This document shows, piece after piece, positions 25,019 to 36,473 of a stretch of DNA of 64,000 bases. Position 1 is the first letter of the stretch. The number at the start of each line of letters is the position of its first letter. The DNA lies in contig CM059625.1 of assembly GCA_030435675.1 (NCBI GenBank), positions 14,198,001 through 14,262,000 on the forward strand. Direction: 5' to 3'. Under the pieces are notes generated by a model. It had not been told where the DNA came from. It saw nothing but the letters and a program-made list of their open reading frames with translations, and did not search any database. A program made the translations under genes and the position numbers. The DNA comes from Steinernema hermaphroditum. Taxonomy: Eukaryota; Nematoda; Chromadorea; Rhabditida; Steinernematidae.

Positions 25019-26805
25019 TTATCTCTCCGAAGGCTTGGCATCTTTCTCCTTGCGCTCAACGGAGTGCACTCGCTTCACAGGAGCTCCTTTAAAGCCAACA
25101 AGACCCGGAATTCGAGCAGATCGCAAGCTAAATTTTTAGCAGAAGAATGCAAATTAGGTTAGCGCTTGACTCACTCCTTGTAAGATGGATTCATTCCATA
25201 GTTGTCGACGGCACTCTTTATTGCTTGTTCAGTGGAGACCATAATTGCTCGACGAGACGCTGAACTATTATGCTGATGGAATACATGTGATAGAACGAAC
25301 CTTCAGATTTTGAGTGTGTGGAAGCTGTCGGAGCAGGCTGAGCTTTTGGCTTAGAAAGACGGTCATAAATGCTTCCAGACTGAGGTAGAACTCTCGGCTT
25401 CGGAGCTGCCGCGTTAGTTGAACCAGTACTAGCAGTCTTCGGTTGTGAAAGACGATCGAAAAGACTCGAACGAGGGGCTTTTGCACTCTAGAATTGTTGA
25501 TGAACCTGAATGGTCAAACATTGCATCTTACAGAAACGGCCGGTTTAGCTACGGGTTGAGGAGAAGTACCACGGGCTCGTGCTGGAAGAGGCACCGGCTT
25601 CGAGGGTGGAGCAGCGACCTTCGGGCGAGAGGCCACCGGAACTGGAGAAGGAGCTCGCCTAGGTGCCCGAGCTTCAATGGGCTTCGTAACCTAAAAACAG
25701 TGGTTTTTCGATCCGAAAGTTAGTAAAATTATAGACGAGCTGCCCCGAAAGGGAATGTATTGTACGGAGACTCCCATATGCGCGAATCGCGCATCATCAT
25801 TAAGCTCTTTGCCACGCCCCCTCTATAAATAAATGCTTACAGAAGACGGCTTCGGTCCGTTGTTGAGCGTTGTAGATGGAGCAGGTCGAGGTCTAGCAGT
25901 TAAGCTCGCGGGCTTCGGTGAAACACCACGAACTCGGCTGGTTTGGACTGGCCGCTGTGTGGTTTGCTGGGCGGTTTTAGGCTGAGAAAGGCGAGCGAAA
26001 AGTCCTGGAGTCGGTTCTTTGCCGGTCTGCAAATGGAAATGCCGACTGCTTCTAATGGGTTAATTGTTACCGGTCTACGCTGATTCATCTCCGCTTTTTG
26101 AATTCTCTTCGGGCTCTTTTGTGCGAGTACACTGCTGGCATTGGTAGGTTTAGAAACCTGACCGGGATTTTCAGGCTCTGTTTTCTCATCCAACTTGAGC
26201 TTTGTGAGAGCAGACTCAGTCGAAGCGATGTCAGCACTTATCTCTTCTGGACGAGCAGTCGGCTCGTTTTTCGGTGGAAGCGGACACTGACCTTCCTAAG
26301 AGGCTTATCATTTGTGACTAAATACAACAATTTCAACCTGTACAAGTGGTTCAGGTTGATCATCTACACGAATATCTTCTTCACCAGTGTTTTCTGTTCC
26401 GTCAGTCTGAACGCAAGGTTCGGTACTGACATGGCCAGCTTCTTCTTTGGCGCCGCTTTTCTCAGGTTCAGGGCGATCCTGGACTTTGATGGGCGTCAAC
26501 TGTGCGAATTCGGGTTGATTGACTGCTTCCACAGCAGCTTCCTGTTCTTCGAACTCGTCATGAATAGCAATATCTGCCGCAATGATCTCGGGCTCTGGTT
26601 CGCGAGTGACAGCTTCGAGAAATTCTTGCTGTTCGACAACGACATTTCCAACGCGTACCGCATTGTTGTCGAAGTCCTGATTTAAAGAACGCAATGGGGA
26701 CTTGGGAGCTTTGTCCGGATAAATGCAATATTCGGAGATTGGACCGTGCTCGTCAAACAGAACAAGCGTGGGCACTCCGGGAAATTCATATCGCGGGTCG
26801 TTCAT
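25019..26805 (-). CDS. Unknown protein with RLSxPK repeats
   Basis: I do not recognise this gene. The start at 26805 gives MNDPRYEFPGVPTLVLFDEH, an acidic region (EEQEAAVEAVNQPEF; GEEDIRVDDQPEP) and, after an intron, KNEPTARPEEISADIASTES. A basic, Pro/Ser/Thr-rich middle follows. It carries at least three short repeats: GLFARLSQPKTAQQ (about 25990), SLFDRLSQPKTAST (about 25460) and SIYDRLSKPKAQPA (about 25370). Between them lie arginine/proline stretches (RPRPAPSTT, PLPARARGTSP). The last exons encode AIKSAVDNYGMNPSYK and RIPGLVGFKGAPVKRVHSVE, stopping at 25019. Composition and repeats suggest a disordered, basic binding protein, perhaps of the cytoskeleton; that is a guess. It is convergent with the UGT gene. 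Confidence 0.7.
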
Positions 26806-27546
26806 GGTGTATACTGAAAGAGGAAAGGATCACAAATGAGCACCTTGTAAAAGAGTCACGCCTGAAATAGATGAGGTGGTAGAAGCGATTTTACTGCTCA
26901 CCCTTCGATAGCAATCAAAATCAAGGTATACCCCAAACACACTAGCTGATTCAACAAAAATGAATAAACAGCAGTTATTATCGCAATTTTGTGGCGGCAA
27001 AATGTACAGAGCAGCACGAAACGACGCCGTGATAGCGCATCCATTGTGAGAACTCTTCGAATTGTGAACGTTCGCGCTTCAAAAACGCATCACTGTTTGC
27101 TGTGAGAATCGCAATCTCAAATTTTGAAATGTCAACTGTTCGAATTGAAAATAATTTGAAAGGAACGCAAGGGTGACGTCATAGAATGCCGGTTTTATGC
27201 GTACTCGATATTTACTGTGACACAAGTATTCTACACAGGTCAAGGCAAACATAGAGATTTAACGTAGCCATGGAAGTCCGCATAATTCATTGAGTGGACT
27301 TGTAACCATTAAAGGAACATAACTTTCAAATAACCAAAATTCGTGGCACTTAAATGATTTTCTGTTTTTCTGTTAAAAATAAGCTGTTTCTGTTAAGTGA
27401 CGACAGACAGCATTTCGTGTTTTGGGCTTAGACGCGAATGTTGTTTTATAAAGATCTCACAGAGTGTCACGAATGATTGAGGTAGGCCGAACTCATACGT
27501 ATATTCTACAGAAGGCGTTGACAAGATTTATTTCGATGATGAGTCA
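26806..27546. other. Intergenic region
   Basis: This 741-bp, AT-rich stretch between two minus-strand genes holds the upstream region of the RLSxPK gene and the 3' end of the pseudouridine synthase gene. No repeat or RNA gene was recognised. Confidence 0.5.
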
Positions 27547-28672
27547 CTATTCTTCATGCTCTATAAAGGGAACATCGTCTGTATCTTCTTCATAATCCCA
27601 ACCATGTTTGAAAGATGGTACTGGATCAGAGAACATACGACTGTCATAAGCAATGTCTGCGAGAAAAAGGCCATTTGGTGGAGCTACTTTGATCTTCCGG
27701 TCGAAGAAATTCCACGGCTTTGGGTTATCTATCAGCCATTTGATGGTGCTCATGTCAATTCGACCATATGCTGCCTGTACAATGACGGACATCATTCGAC
27801 GGATTTGCTCCCTTAGAAAAGAACGCGACACTATTGTGACGTAAAAGTAGTCGTAGATGTCGTTTTCCATGGAGTACGCTGCCCCTAAAACAAGCAGCGT
27901 TAAGTCACTATGGTCGGTCCGGCAAAAGTCGTACCTGGACCGACATTGATATATGGAATAGAGCGAAGTGTGGTGGGATATTCAGTCTCTTTCCGTCGAG
28001 CACGTTCTGGATGTTTGAAAAACGATGCAAGGTTGTTACAGCCTATGAACAGGTCAGCCGCTTGCTGTGCTGCCTTGTAGTCGAATCCTGGAGGAAGGCG
28101 CCATGCATAGTGGCGCTCTGAAAAGCAAGGGGGCTGAGGCACATCGGCGATCTTCGCCCAAATCTCATCGCTTCTTGCTACTGCCAGTCTGTAGACATAC
28201 CGTCTAGAAGATAGAAATGGGTGTATTTGAAAGCGTTCGCCTATGACAGACCTGTAAGAAACATTGCGACGCGCACAAAATCCAGGAGCAACAGCATGTA
28301 CATCCATGAGTTCCAGTCCAGTGTTGCACTGCTTGATGAGTTCATTCCACTGCTTTAGGTGATTCTTCTGCTTTTCTCTCGTGTCCAACAATGTGCGATT
28401 CTCAAGGGGAATGTGCACTAATGCTGTGTTGCGAAGAGCATGCACCCCAGCATCTGTCCTGAAACCTATCAAGGTATTCAAACGTTGTTCTCGTTAATTA
28501 CAAAGCGTTACCTGCTGCTCGGAGCCATTTTGACTCCTTGTGGAAACGTCAGAGACAGGACCGAATTGAGCAAATCCATGACCCCATACTTGGAACCCCC
28601 TTTCGCCATCTCCGGAAACATTGAGCCATCGTATCTCATCCATAAAAGGAAACGGCGACCGTCGACAGGCAT
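27547..28672 (-). CDS. tRNA pseudouridine synthase, TruA/PUSL1-like
   Basis: The enzyme isomerises uridine to pseudouridine in tRNA. PUSL1-type members act in mitochondria. The start at 28672 reads MPVDGRRFLLWMRYDGSMFP. Exon 2 supplies SSR-TDAGVHALRNTALVHI: the catalytic Asp is in R-T-D-A-G-V-H-A. Later blocks are GFCARRNVSYR-YVYRLAVARS (across a short intron near 28204-28252), CNNLASFFKHPERAR, and FYVTIVSRSFLREQIRRMMS, the conserved C-terminal V..sFL.hQiR.m. It ends DDVPFIEHEE at 27547. Introns sit near 28460-28512, 28204-28252 and 27872-27926. All expected motifs are present and it looks functional. Confidence 0.9.
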
Positions 28673-30818
28673 TCTGAAGGATGTCCGGGAACAGGAAAGT
28701 GGATAAGATTCTCTAGGAGGGCTCAGCTTATCACCTATATCGCATTGCTATCATTCTCAAGATCTGTCAAATGTGTGAAACACAGCGTGGTAGGACCACT
28801 AGGGAAGAGTCGAAATTCATGACGCTCGAGGACCATTTACCGTAGTCTTCTGTACAAACGCGTTAACAATACTTGACTGCGACCTGTCTACTTACGAATG
28901 ACCTACAGATGCAGTTGTTTGCAAAATAAAACGAAGACAAGACTTGATGACTACGGTCCATGACAATGCGCTGCGGGGACAACTAAATGCAGGCTTATGG
29001 CCACTCCTTTTCCAAATACTTACGGTGAAGACAACGGGCTCGCTTTAAATCTAAAGGCATAGTCCTAAGCCGGAACCTAAGTCAACCTGGACGTTCGCCC
29101 ATGCGCAAAAATGAATACGGAGCTCGCTTCGCTCGCTCGCAACCTTAAATGTCTTGGCACAGTCCTAAGCCGGAACCTAAGCGCAGCCTAGTCTAGGACC
29201 TGCATTGGCCCTTGAAGCCTGTATTTGGTTTTCCCCACGGATAGTTGTCTTGCTCAGTGACGACTGAATTCCGTACAGGTCCTGCACACCACGGTCAATC
29301 TTAACATTTCAGAAGCTTCCACGAAGGTGTTGCCTGCGCTGAGTTGTGCAGACATTAACTTCTCATAACTTCTCGTTTCAATTGAATAGCGGCAAATGGG
29401 AACTTACGTTTTCTTCTCCTTTGGCAGCCGCACACTACCCCGGTACCCTTATCGTACATAACGCTTAAGGATGCAGGCACACAAGTACCGGTTAGATTTG
29501 ACACCGCCCTGAAGCTACCGAATTTCAGGTCATAAAAAAATCTTTATTCCCGACTTTTTCTATCGTCCCAGCAAATTACCATCCAATGATCTTATGCGAC
29601 ACTATAAAAATATTGAACTTTCAAGCAGCAATTACATACAGCGTTGGTCTTAACCGTTCACAAAGTAGACGGAAATGCTAGATCAACAAAACTTTCTTCC
29701 GAACTTCGCAGATGTCGTGTCTATGATGGTAAAACTCGTAAAAATGGACATAAATACAGAGAAGATGAACTAAATATTTACAAACACTATATAAAGAAAT
29801 CAATTATTTTGTTTTGAAAGTGTTGCGGTGTCCCCTGTGCCGTTGTCATCGCTTTGTCCTACTCCTTACCTGCTCGTATTTCCATTGACGTCCTGCATCA
29901 GCTTCTAGAAACGTTGCATTTCAGACTATGATCAAACAACTCGGCTCTTCGTTCTCGGAAGCATTTGCTCCCGAAGGCCTCTCCATTTCGTGGAAAAACT
30001 CGCCGCTTACGATCTGTAACATATACATCGACAGGTATAAAACGTTTGTTTTGACGGGGTTGAGTCTCTGGCAAAAGCTAATGAGGACATCCTTTACTGA
30101 ATCCCGGAGTTTCGGCATTAAACAGTTGTTTTCGCGCTCAGATGTTGTGAGCGGATTTTGTGAAGATAGAAAGCCTTCAAGTGACCAGCAACAGTGTTGT
30201 TTTCATTTGAACCCCTGCGGTGAGCGCTGGTTCCGTTAAGCCTTTTCAACCTTGGATTAACGACGAGATTTCGCGTTGTTCGTGACAGGTGGATGCCAAG
30301 AAGAAGGTGAAGTAGCGAGGGGCGGGACAGTCAGCGCCAAATTGAAGGGTATTCTAGAACATCGAAATAAGTGGTTACATCAGTGCAATATTTCTTGTTC
30401 CGGCACAGTTTGTTTTGTTCAAAATTCTGCCTTTCCATTCAAGTAGAATCTTTTGCAACACCCACTTCTGACCTCGCATTATGTATAATAATTTCCGCTA
30501 AGTTAGTAATCGAATAGAAAGCAATTATGCATTTAAAACGAAACGAGCTGAACTTCAACTTTTCGTTTGTTTCCTTCCGATTGTGTGCAGAAAAAACGCT
30601 ATAAAATATCTGGCTTGTCCTTCATATTTCGTAAATATGAAGTTAGTCACCGGTAGCTGACGACTACTTTCCCCGTCACAACCTATAGGTAGTGGCTCTT
30701 CAGGGGGACTGACTCAGTGACAGCCAATGCCTGGCCAAATGGGCGTCTAAGCGGATTTGGGCACTTCGTTTCGGGATAACACCTTGTTCTGTGTGCTGTA
30801 TTTGGACGCGCTTACACT
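28673..30818. other. Intergenic region with dispersed repeats
   Basis: The stretch is 2.1 kb without a supportable gene. It includes the 100-bp-spaced repeats at 29040-29200. ORFs near 29920-30240 on both strands are AT-rich and match nothing. The final few hundred bases should contain the GPCR gene's 5' region. Confidence 0.5.
29040..29200. repeat. Direct repeats related to 17700-17830
   Basis: TCCTAAGCCGGAACCTAAG occurs at 29063-29081 and 29163-29181, exactly 100 bp apart. Each follows a TTAAAT.T...GGCA(T/C)AG block. A related order (TTAAATCCATAGGCATAG, CCTAAGCC) appears at 17712-17740. It is a dispersed non-coding repeat family. Confidence 0.65.
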
Positions 30819-32438
30819 TTGACAACTTATACGCTATGGCCTGTGTCGTCTTCAGCGATGGCCGAAGTCTCGTCAGTGCAGGATAATCAGTCTCTATACA
30901 ACAAAATTGACGCCCTCTATCCTCCCACCGATGAGCCAACGCCACCGACGCTCGCGAATACCGTACTTCTCCTCGCCTGCTTCACCATCGGCATTGCCGG
31001 AAACGCATCGCAACTAGCGTTGCAGATATACACGAATCGATTCGCCATTTCACAGCCGTCAGAGCTGTCGCAGGTGCAGGCAGATGAGTGACCGTTAGAT
31101 TGCGTAACCTTTTGTTCTAGTACTACATTTCCATCCTACACGTCGTCTACTTTCTCATTTCGATAGCGCTTCCGTCGGTGAGTTTGCTTTTTTTAGAAGG
31201 AAAAGGTCTTCATGTCTGAAGTAATGAATTCCTCAAAAGTGCACAATACTTAAACGCTCGCATCACTTCTATTTGCGTAGAGGACAATCGTTTGGAAGGT
31301 TCAGTTCAAACCGTTTAGCCGCATTCAACCTAATCAAATTGATCCACTTCCGGCTCATTCCGCAATTGGTCTAGTGCAACACAAAGCTGAACAATTTCCT
31401 TAAATGCAAATGACGCAAATGTGCTCAGGTAATTATCGAGAACCTCGTCAACATGTGGATGTTCGGCATGGTGACGTGCGCATCACACTTTATACTCGTC
31501 ACATCCGGAAGAGCGGTTATCGGCTGGATCGTCGTGTTCATTGTTGCCGACCAAGCGGTTCGTTCAGAACTACTGTGTCTCCACATATGAATCTCGTTTT
31601 CAGATACTCCACTGCCAGTTGTGGAGTAAACTGAAGCGCGTCACCCATCGCAGCGCCTTCATCGCTTCACTTATATTCCTCTTTGTCTTCGTCGCCCTTA
31701 TAGTGGCGCCTTCGCTCTTCTTTATCAAGGTATACTATATACATCCCTCCGAATTTGCTCTCGAACGCACCCTCAACTGTTTGGCTGCCATTGTGATTCA
31801 CAGCGTTCGGTTAAAACTCAGCTACGATAGGTCACTGTCTATGAAGAGTATGGATTGATCCCGAATTTTCGCATCGACACATACACCTGCTCCACGATCC
31901 TTCCCAAGCACTTGTCGCTCTACACAAATGCGTTCGCCCTCATTTTTGACTACATTCTGCCCATCACCATCGTTATCGTGCTGATTACTGTATTTCTCGG
32001 CAAGGTCAACACACGGCGCAACAGCTCTTCTCATGTGAACCAGTGGAAAATCAATTCTTTCATTGTATGTTTCAAGTGTAGGAAATGTGTAACTTAACAA
32101 TGAATAACAGATGCTGTTGGCGACTCTTCACTTCTTCGCCTACCTGCCTCACTGGACGGCGATTCTACTACTCTTTGTAGCCGAGGTAATATTCAACTGA
32201 AGAATTATGAGACACCATTCAGAATTGGTCACTTCAAATGCCGGATTGGGTGCTGGTCGTTCTTAAACAGCTGGTCCTTCTCTTACCGCACCTAACGGCC
32301 GCGTTCGCCTGGATTCCTCTGTCTAGTCTTTCAACCTTGCTCGCTGACCGCGCAAGAAGCATGTACAGTGAGTCGTACGGGAAGTTTACGCGTCAGAAAC
32401 GACAGACTGGCGTCTGGGCCGAAGAATCAGTGTTTTAG
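30819..32438 (+). CDS. Divergent rhodopsin-class GPCR
   Basis: This is a seven-helix plasma membrane receptor of unknown ligand. Seven exons (30819-31073, 31121-31177, 31429-31557, 31604-31729, 31831-32064, 32111-32185, 32223-32438) join to 363 residues. TM1 is TVLLLACFTIGIAGNASQLA with the class A GN motif; TM2 is YYISILHVVYFLISIA; TM3 is MWMFGMVTCASHFILVTSGR followed by AVIGWIVVFIVADQA. Further helices are ASLIFLFVFVALIVAPSLFF, ALIFDYILPITIVIVLITVF and MLLATLHFFAYLPHWTAILL. TM7 is LLLPHLTAAFAWIPLSSL. The DRY motif is replaced by SGR and NPxxY by IPLSS, so it sits far from standard peptide receptors. A start at 30858 (MAEVSS) is also possible. Confidence 0.85.
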
Positions 32439-32713
32439 GAATGTGTGTGCATTCAGGTTTTCATATCCATAAGTTCTTTTCACAAAAATCCATATCCACA
32501 ACTTCTGTTCACTTAAGAGCCAGTTCGATCGAGTCTAACGAGTGTTGTGCATATCAAACAGCATACTTATCCGTGAAAGCCTGGATTGAAACAACTCGGG
32601 CATTGTTTGCTCTCCGTTCTCCAAAACGAATCCGCAATGCACTGCATTAGATGAAAAGATGTTCGTATTCGAAAATTTTCTATTTATTTTCATTATTCAG
32701 AAACGACAATTTT
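32439..32713. other. Short convergent gap
   Basis: It separates the GPCR gene (+) and the next gene (-) and contains AT-rich 3' flanks. Nothing else was seen. Confidence 0.5.
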
Positions 32714-33865
32714 TCATTCTACGCTGTGTGCGGGCCTGAGAACTGAACGTGCTCGACTACGACATCGTCCTCGAGACGCTGTTTCGAAGTTCCGTCGTTT
32801 TTCCTTCTCGGCAGCCGCCCTCTTAGCAGCCATAATGCATTCTACCATTCTTTGCTTTGCAGAATCGAATTTCGTTTCCTTCTTCAATGACTGATCTTCT
32901 CGTTTAGCCGTAGATACTTTCGCTACCGCTCTGACATGAGGAGGTGACTTGTTACTTGGCGCTTCCGGACTTCTGGGCAGAACTGATTTCAAAACATGAC
33001 GAGCGTTTGGAGCGTTTTGAAGTGGTTCTTGAAGGGGTCGCTTGGAATAAGAAGTGACTTCCTGGGTTGCAGTTCGGTGTACGGATCTACTTCTGTCACG
33101 ACGTTCTTCTGGTTCTTTTTCCTTTGCGATTGTTGGCATTGCCGGCCGCTCTTCCGGAAAAGCAGAGCGGGCTCTACGGCGTATTGTCTGACTCTTTGAG
33201 ACCTGTGCGTCCGAAGGTGCCTGTGATTGATCGCGGACAGTTAATGACGTGGAGGAATCCTTGTGAATACGAACGTTCTTGCACATAGAAGGCTTCGTTT
33301 CCAGCTGTTTTTTCGAAGGTCCTAAAGAACGCATTCTCTTTGGAGAAGGCTGTTTCACCGATGAATTGGTTGTCGCTTCATGAAGATGACGCTTTCTGGG
33401 ATGTCCACCACAGTCTCCGATAAACTTCGAAATCTTTTTGATCGACTTTTCCACACTCTCATTAGGTACTGTTTCGTCGTTCTTTTGCTTCCCTTCTTCT
33501 GGTCTGGGAAGCTTCTCAGCATTGATATCGCCCTTGGGCATGTCACCCATTTTTCTGGGGTCTTCAAAGATGACTGACAATGTCTTCACCTGCATCTCTA
33601 GAAGGTCGTTGCCGTGTTTGACCGGTAGCTTTCGCGAGTTAACGAGCATCAGTATCTCCTTTGTCAATATCGCGGCCTCCTTGATTAATTTTTTGAAACG
33701 GGCTTCGTGACAGTCTGAAGAGCGTAGCAACAGAAGAAAGCTGCTGTCTCGTACAGCAACGACGTCATCCAAGCAATAAAGGAGTGCCTTCTTGAGTGTC
33801 GGTTCATCGCCACTCATAATCGCGGTTCCGAGGATAATAAGCTGTTCAACACGCTTCTTGGACAT
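32714..33865 (-). CDS. Unknown basic protein, single exon (383 aa)
   Basis: I do not recognise this gene. The preferred start is MSKKRVEQLIILGTAIMSGD at 33865. The frame stays open upstream to about 33973, but that extension (MLCARSEPLLIKRC) lies in AT-rich sequence. Residues 1-115 are predicted helical (KKALLYCLDDVVAVRDSSFL; ARFKKLIKEAAILTKEILML). The rest is disordered, Lys/Arg/Ser-rich, with RS-type pairs (RRDRSRSVHR, RGRCRSRARSVLR) and several KR clusters that could act as nuclear signals. The single exon is unusual beside its many-intron neighbours. The codon pattern and 383-codon open frame make it a real gene. A nuclear or chromatin role is only inferred from composition. Confidence 0.75.
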   Translation of the reverse strand: MSKKRVEQLIILGTAIMSGDEPTLKKALLYCLDDVVAVRDSSFLLLLRSSDCHEARFKKLIKEAAILTKEILMLVNSRKLPVKHGNDLLEMQVKTLSVIFEDPRKMGDMPKGDINAEKLPRPEEGKQKNDETVPNESVEKSIKKISKFIGDCGGHPRKRHLHEATTNSSVKQPSPKRMRSLGPSKKQLETKPSMCKNVRIHKDSSTSLTVRDQSQAPSDAQVSKSQTIRRRARSAFPEERPAMPTIAKEKEPEERRDRSRSVHRTATQEVTSYSKRPLQEPLQNAPNARHVLKSVLPRSPEAPSNKSPPHVRAVAKVSTAKREDQSLKKETKFDSAKQRMVECIMAAKRAAAEKEKRRNFETASRGRCRSRARSVLRPAHSVE

Positions 33866-34188
33866 TGTTGCTATAATAGAATATATTGGAAGTGCAATAC
33901 ACTTAAATAAGCTATCATGTATTACAAATAAGCATCGCTTTATCAGAAGTGGTTCACTTCTGGCACAGAGCATTTGTTTTAGCCGGATATCACAGGTAAT
34001 TTTGCTGATTATTGTTACATGCTCAAGTAACTAACTTCAACGATTTTCACATAAAGTGATGACGTCACGTAAGCAGTCTGCAATTCGTATTTGCTACCTT
34101 TGTTAGTACACCTCCGCCAGATTTGTTTATTTCGATAGTCGATATCCGATGCCACCGTAAACAGTCGACCAGGCGTCAGTCACGCCAA

Positions 34189-35846
34189 ATGTTTACCACG
34201 CGGACGATCTGGATTGTCTTCGCGCTTCTCGCCTCTTTTTATGCTTTTGCCGATGAAGAAGTCTCTCTTTCGGATTTTTCGGAGATTGACACAAAGGAAG
34301 ATGCTGCTGAATGTAAGTGTGATTGCTCTCAAAAGAGCGATGTCATAAGAAGAAAAGTATCTGGCTTAATAAATTTGTTTTTGCTGGAAAAGGCCATCAG
34401 ATTAGAAATAATTTCCGATGATGCTTATAATTCCATACAACATAGCTCCGTCGTGCAATTTTCCATCGACTTCATGATCCCTATTGACAGCCATCGCAAA
34501 TCGAACATATTCCGAGGAGCAAACCGAATTGCAAAAACGTATCTTCCGGAACTACAATCGACGTATTCGCCCAGTCAAGAACCAATCGCTGCCGATTAAC
34601 GTCATGCTGCACATCTACGTTATGCATCTCTCTGTAGACCAACGGGAGCAAACGATGACCATCCACGGGCATATCTACATGACGTGGCGTGACGAAATCG
34701 CCGTCTGGGACAAGGGAGACTTCAACGGCGTCTTTCAAACAATGGTGAAACAATGGGATATCTGGACGCCAGACCTTCGCATTGCCAACAGCGTCGCTGG
34801 CGTCAGTCAGTACTTCGAGATTTCCAAGCGTTCGCACGCAACACTCATCTCAAACGGACAGGAGGTATGTCACTCGATGGGATTGCTTATCACTATGATT
34901 GCTGGAGCCTTTGTAGTCGACGCGAGTGGAGATCTACCCGACTTTCTCCATCAAGATGGGTTGTAAGTTCGATTACTCAGCATATCCCAACGATGAACAG
35001 CAATGCGCTCTTCGCCTGTATACGGCTCAACCAATGAGCGAAGTCCAGCTTTCCGTCTACTACAACATAAACCCTTCCGTACTCTTAGGTTGGGGGTCTC
35101 AGGTCAGTGTTACGATAGCGACTGTTCTACACGAGTTGTATCGTCTGCAGTCCGCCAAGAGGCACATCTCTGATTGGGAGCTTCTGGACGTAACGAACAA
35201 TATAACATACTATGCTGATCGCGGCTTTTCGTACAATGTCCCGATTACAGGAGCTCAAATCGCAAAGACCTGGTAATCGTCTGTCTCACAGTTAATAAGA
35301 TATCATACTCTTTAAGGTCAATCCATCTAACGTGGATTAAAATAAAGCGTATTGCACTCTACTACAGTGTAGCATTGGTGCTTCCGGGCGTCGTGTCGAT
35401 GATTTTCAACACGATCTCCTTCTTGAGTCCCCAGAGCGACCAGTCCTTCTACATCCTAGTAGCGAACTTCTTTCTTCAAGCCGTCTTTCTGCAGGATTTC
35501 GTTTACGAGCTTCCGCCCGCTGTTGGGGGGAAGCCGAAAATCGGTAAAAGAACGATGAAATCACGGAAACCGGACTACATTTTCAGTGCGCTTCGGCGAG
35601 TGGACCCTCATCGAAACGATCGTTGCCGTAATGCTGAATATGTGGATCCGCCGTCTGGAAGCACAAAATCGACGCTCCACTGGCCGAATTGCACAGTTTG
35701 CACTCAAATTTGTTCCAAACACAGTGCATGACGAACCTGCCGACATCGAAAACAATGCCCCATACTTCGCTACCGTAGTGAAGTTCATATGCGCTCTTAG
35801 CTTCTTCCTTTTCTCCTGTCTTATCGGGGCTATCTATTTGTTGTAA
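34189..35846 (+). CDS. Cys-loop ligand-gated ion channel subunit
   Basis: This is a pentameric neurotransmitter-gated channel subunit of the nicotinic/LGC superfamily, in the plasma membrane. Six exons (34189-34312, 34491-34864, 34917-35102, 35151-35272, 35317-35543, 35587-35846) give 430 residues. The signal peptide is MFTTRTIWIVFALLASFYAF. The extracellular domain has HIYMTWRDEIAVWD and a perfect Cys loop, CKFDYSAYPNDEQQC (13 residues between Cys). Loop C (YYADRGFSY) lacks the vicinal Cys pair, so it is a non-alpha-type or orphan LGC subunit. TM1 is ALYYSVALVLPGVVSMIFNT, with its Pro. TM2 begins SFYILVANFFLQAVFLQDF. TM3 is ETIVAVMLNMWI. TM4 is FICALSFFLFSCLIGAIYLL. The intracellular TM3-TM4 loop is very short (about 40 residues). 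Confidence 0.93.
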
Positions 35847-36473
35847 CTGCTAAGTAATATAAGAAATATGCTTTTCATGATCATTGCTACGATAGGAACA
35901 AGGGCGCCTTGCTCTTGCAGTGCATACAAAGCAGTTTTAGCGGCTAGGTGAGGGCAACCGCGAGTGTTCAGTTGGTTCTAGTGGCCTCGCAAATGGGACA
36001 CCGATAAGACTGTGGTTCTGATAGCTTCAAGCGGCAGTGCCTGGACTGGAAGAAAAGGCCAAATGAAGAAAACGAACGATGGTGTTGTGCCGATATCAAC
36101 ATCTTCCGACGCCCAAGACATACAAGACGCAATGAAGTCAAATAACGTGAAGACAAGAAGATCCTACATACTTGATTGGTGGTTATATCTGGGAGCCACA
36201 TTGTGTCAACTTATGAGATTGCAAAATCATTTCCTGATCACCGATGACCAAACAATATTTAAGAAAATCTGCAGAACTTTATGTGCATCTCAGAAAGAGC
36301 TGAATCACCTACATGCGCATGATCCTTCATTTAGTCGATTTTATGCATTGATAGGTCTGTCCCGATCAAAAGTTCAGCGAAAATCGGTTATCAGCACTAC
36401 ATGCTATCATAAATAGTCCAGGAATCGAGCATAAATACAAGGGAATGAAAGCAAAAGGAAAGTCACAATAAAA
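35847..36473. other. Intergenic region with unassigned ORFs
   Basis: This is a convergent gap of 627 bp. A plus ORF (36012-36416, 134 codons, includes SYILDWWLYLGATLCQLMRL) and a minus ORF with SRHCRLKLSEPQSYRCPICE (36060-35970) overlap. The latter has a CPIC pair as at the end of RING-like zinc fingers but no upstream partner cysteines. Neither is accepted as a gene. Confidence 0.4.

Noticed and set aside
35970..36200. Minus-strand CPIC-containing ORF as a RING-finger gene
   Set aside because: Only the last Cys pair is present. There is no ordered C3HC4 series and no splice-consistent upstream exon.
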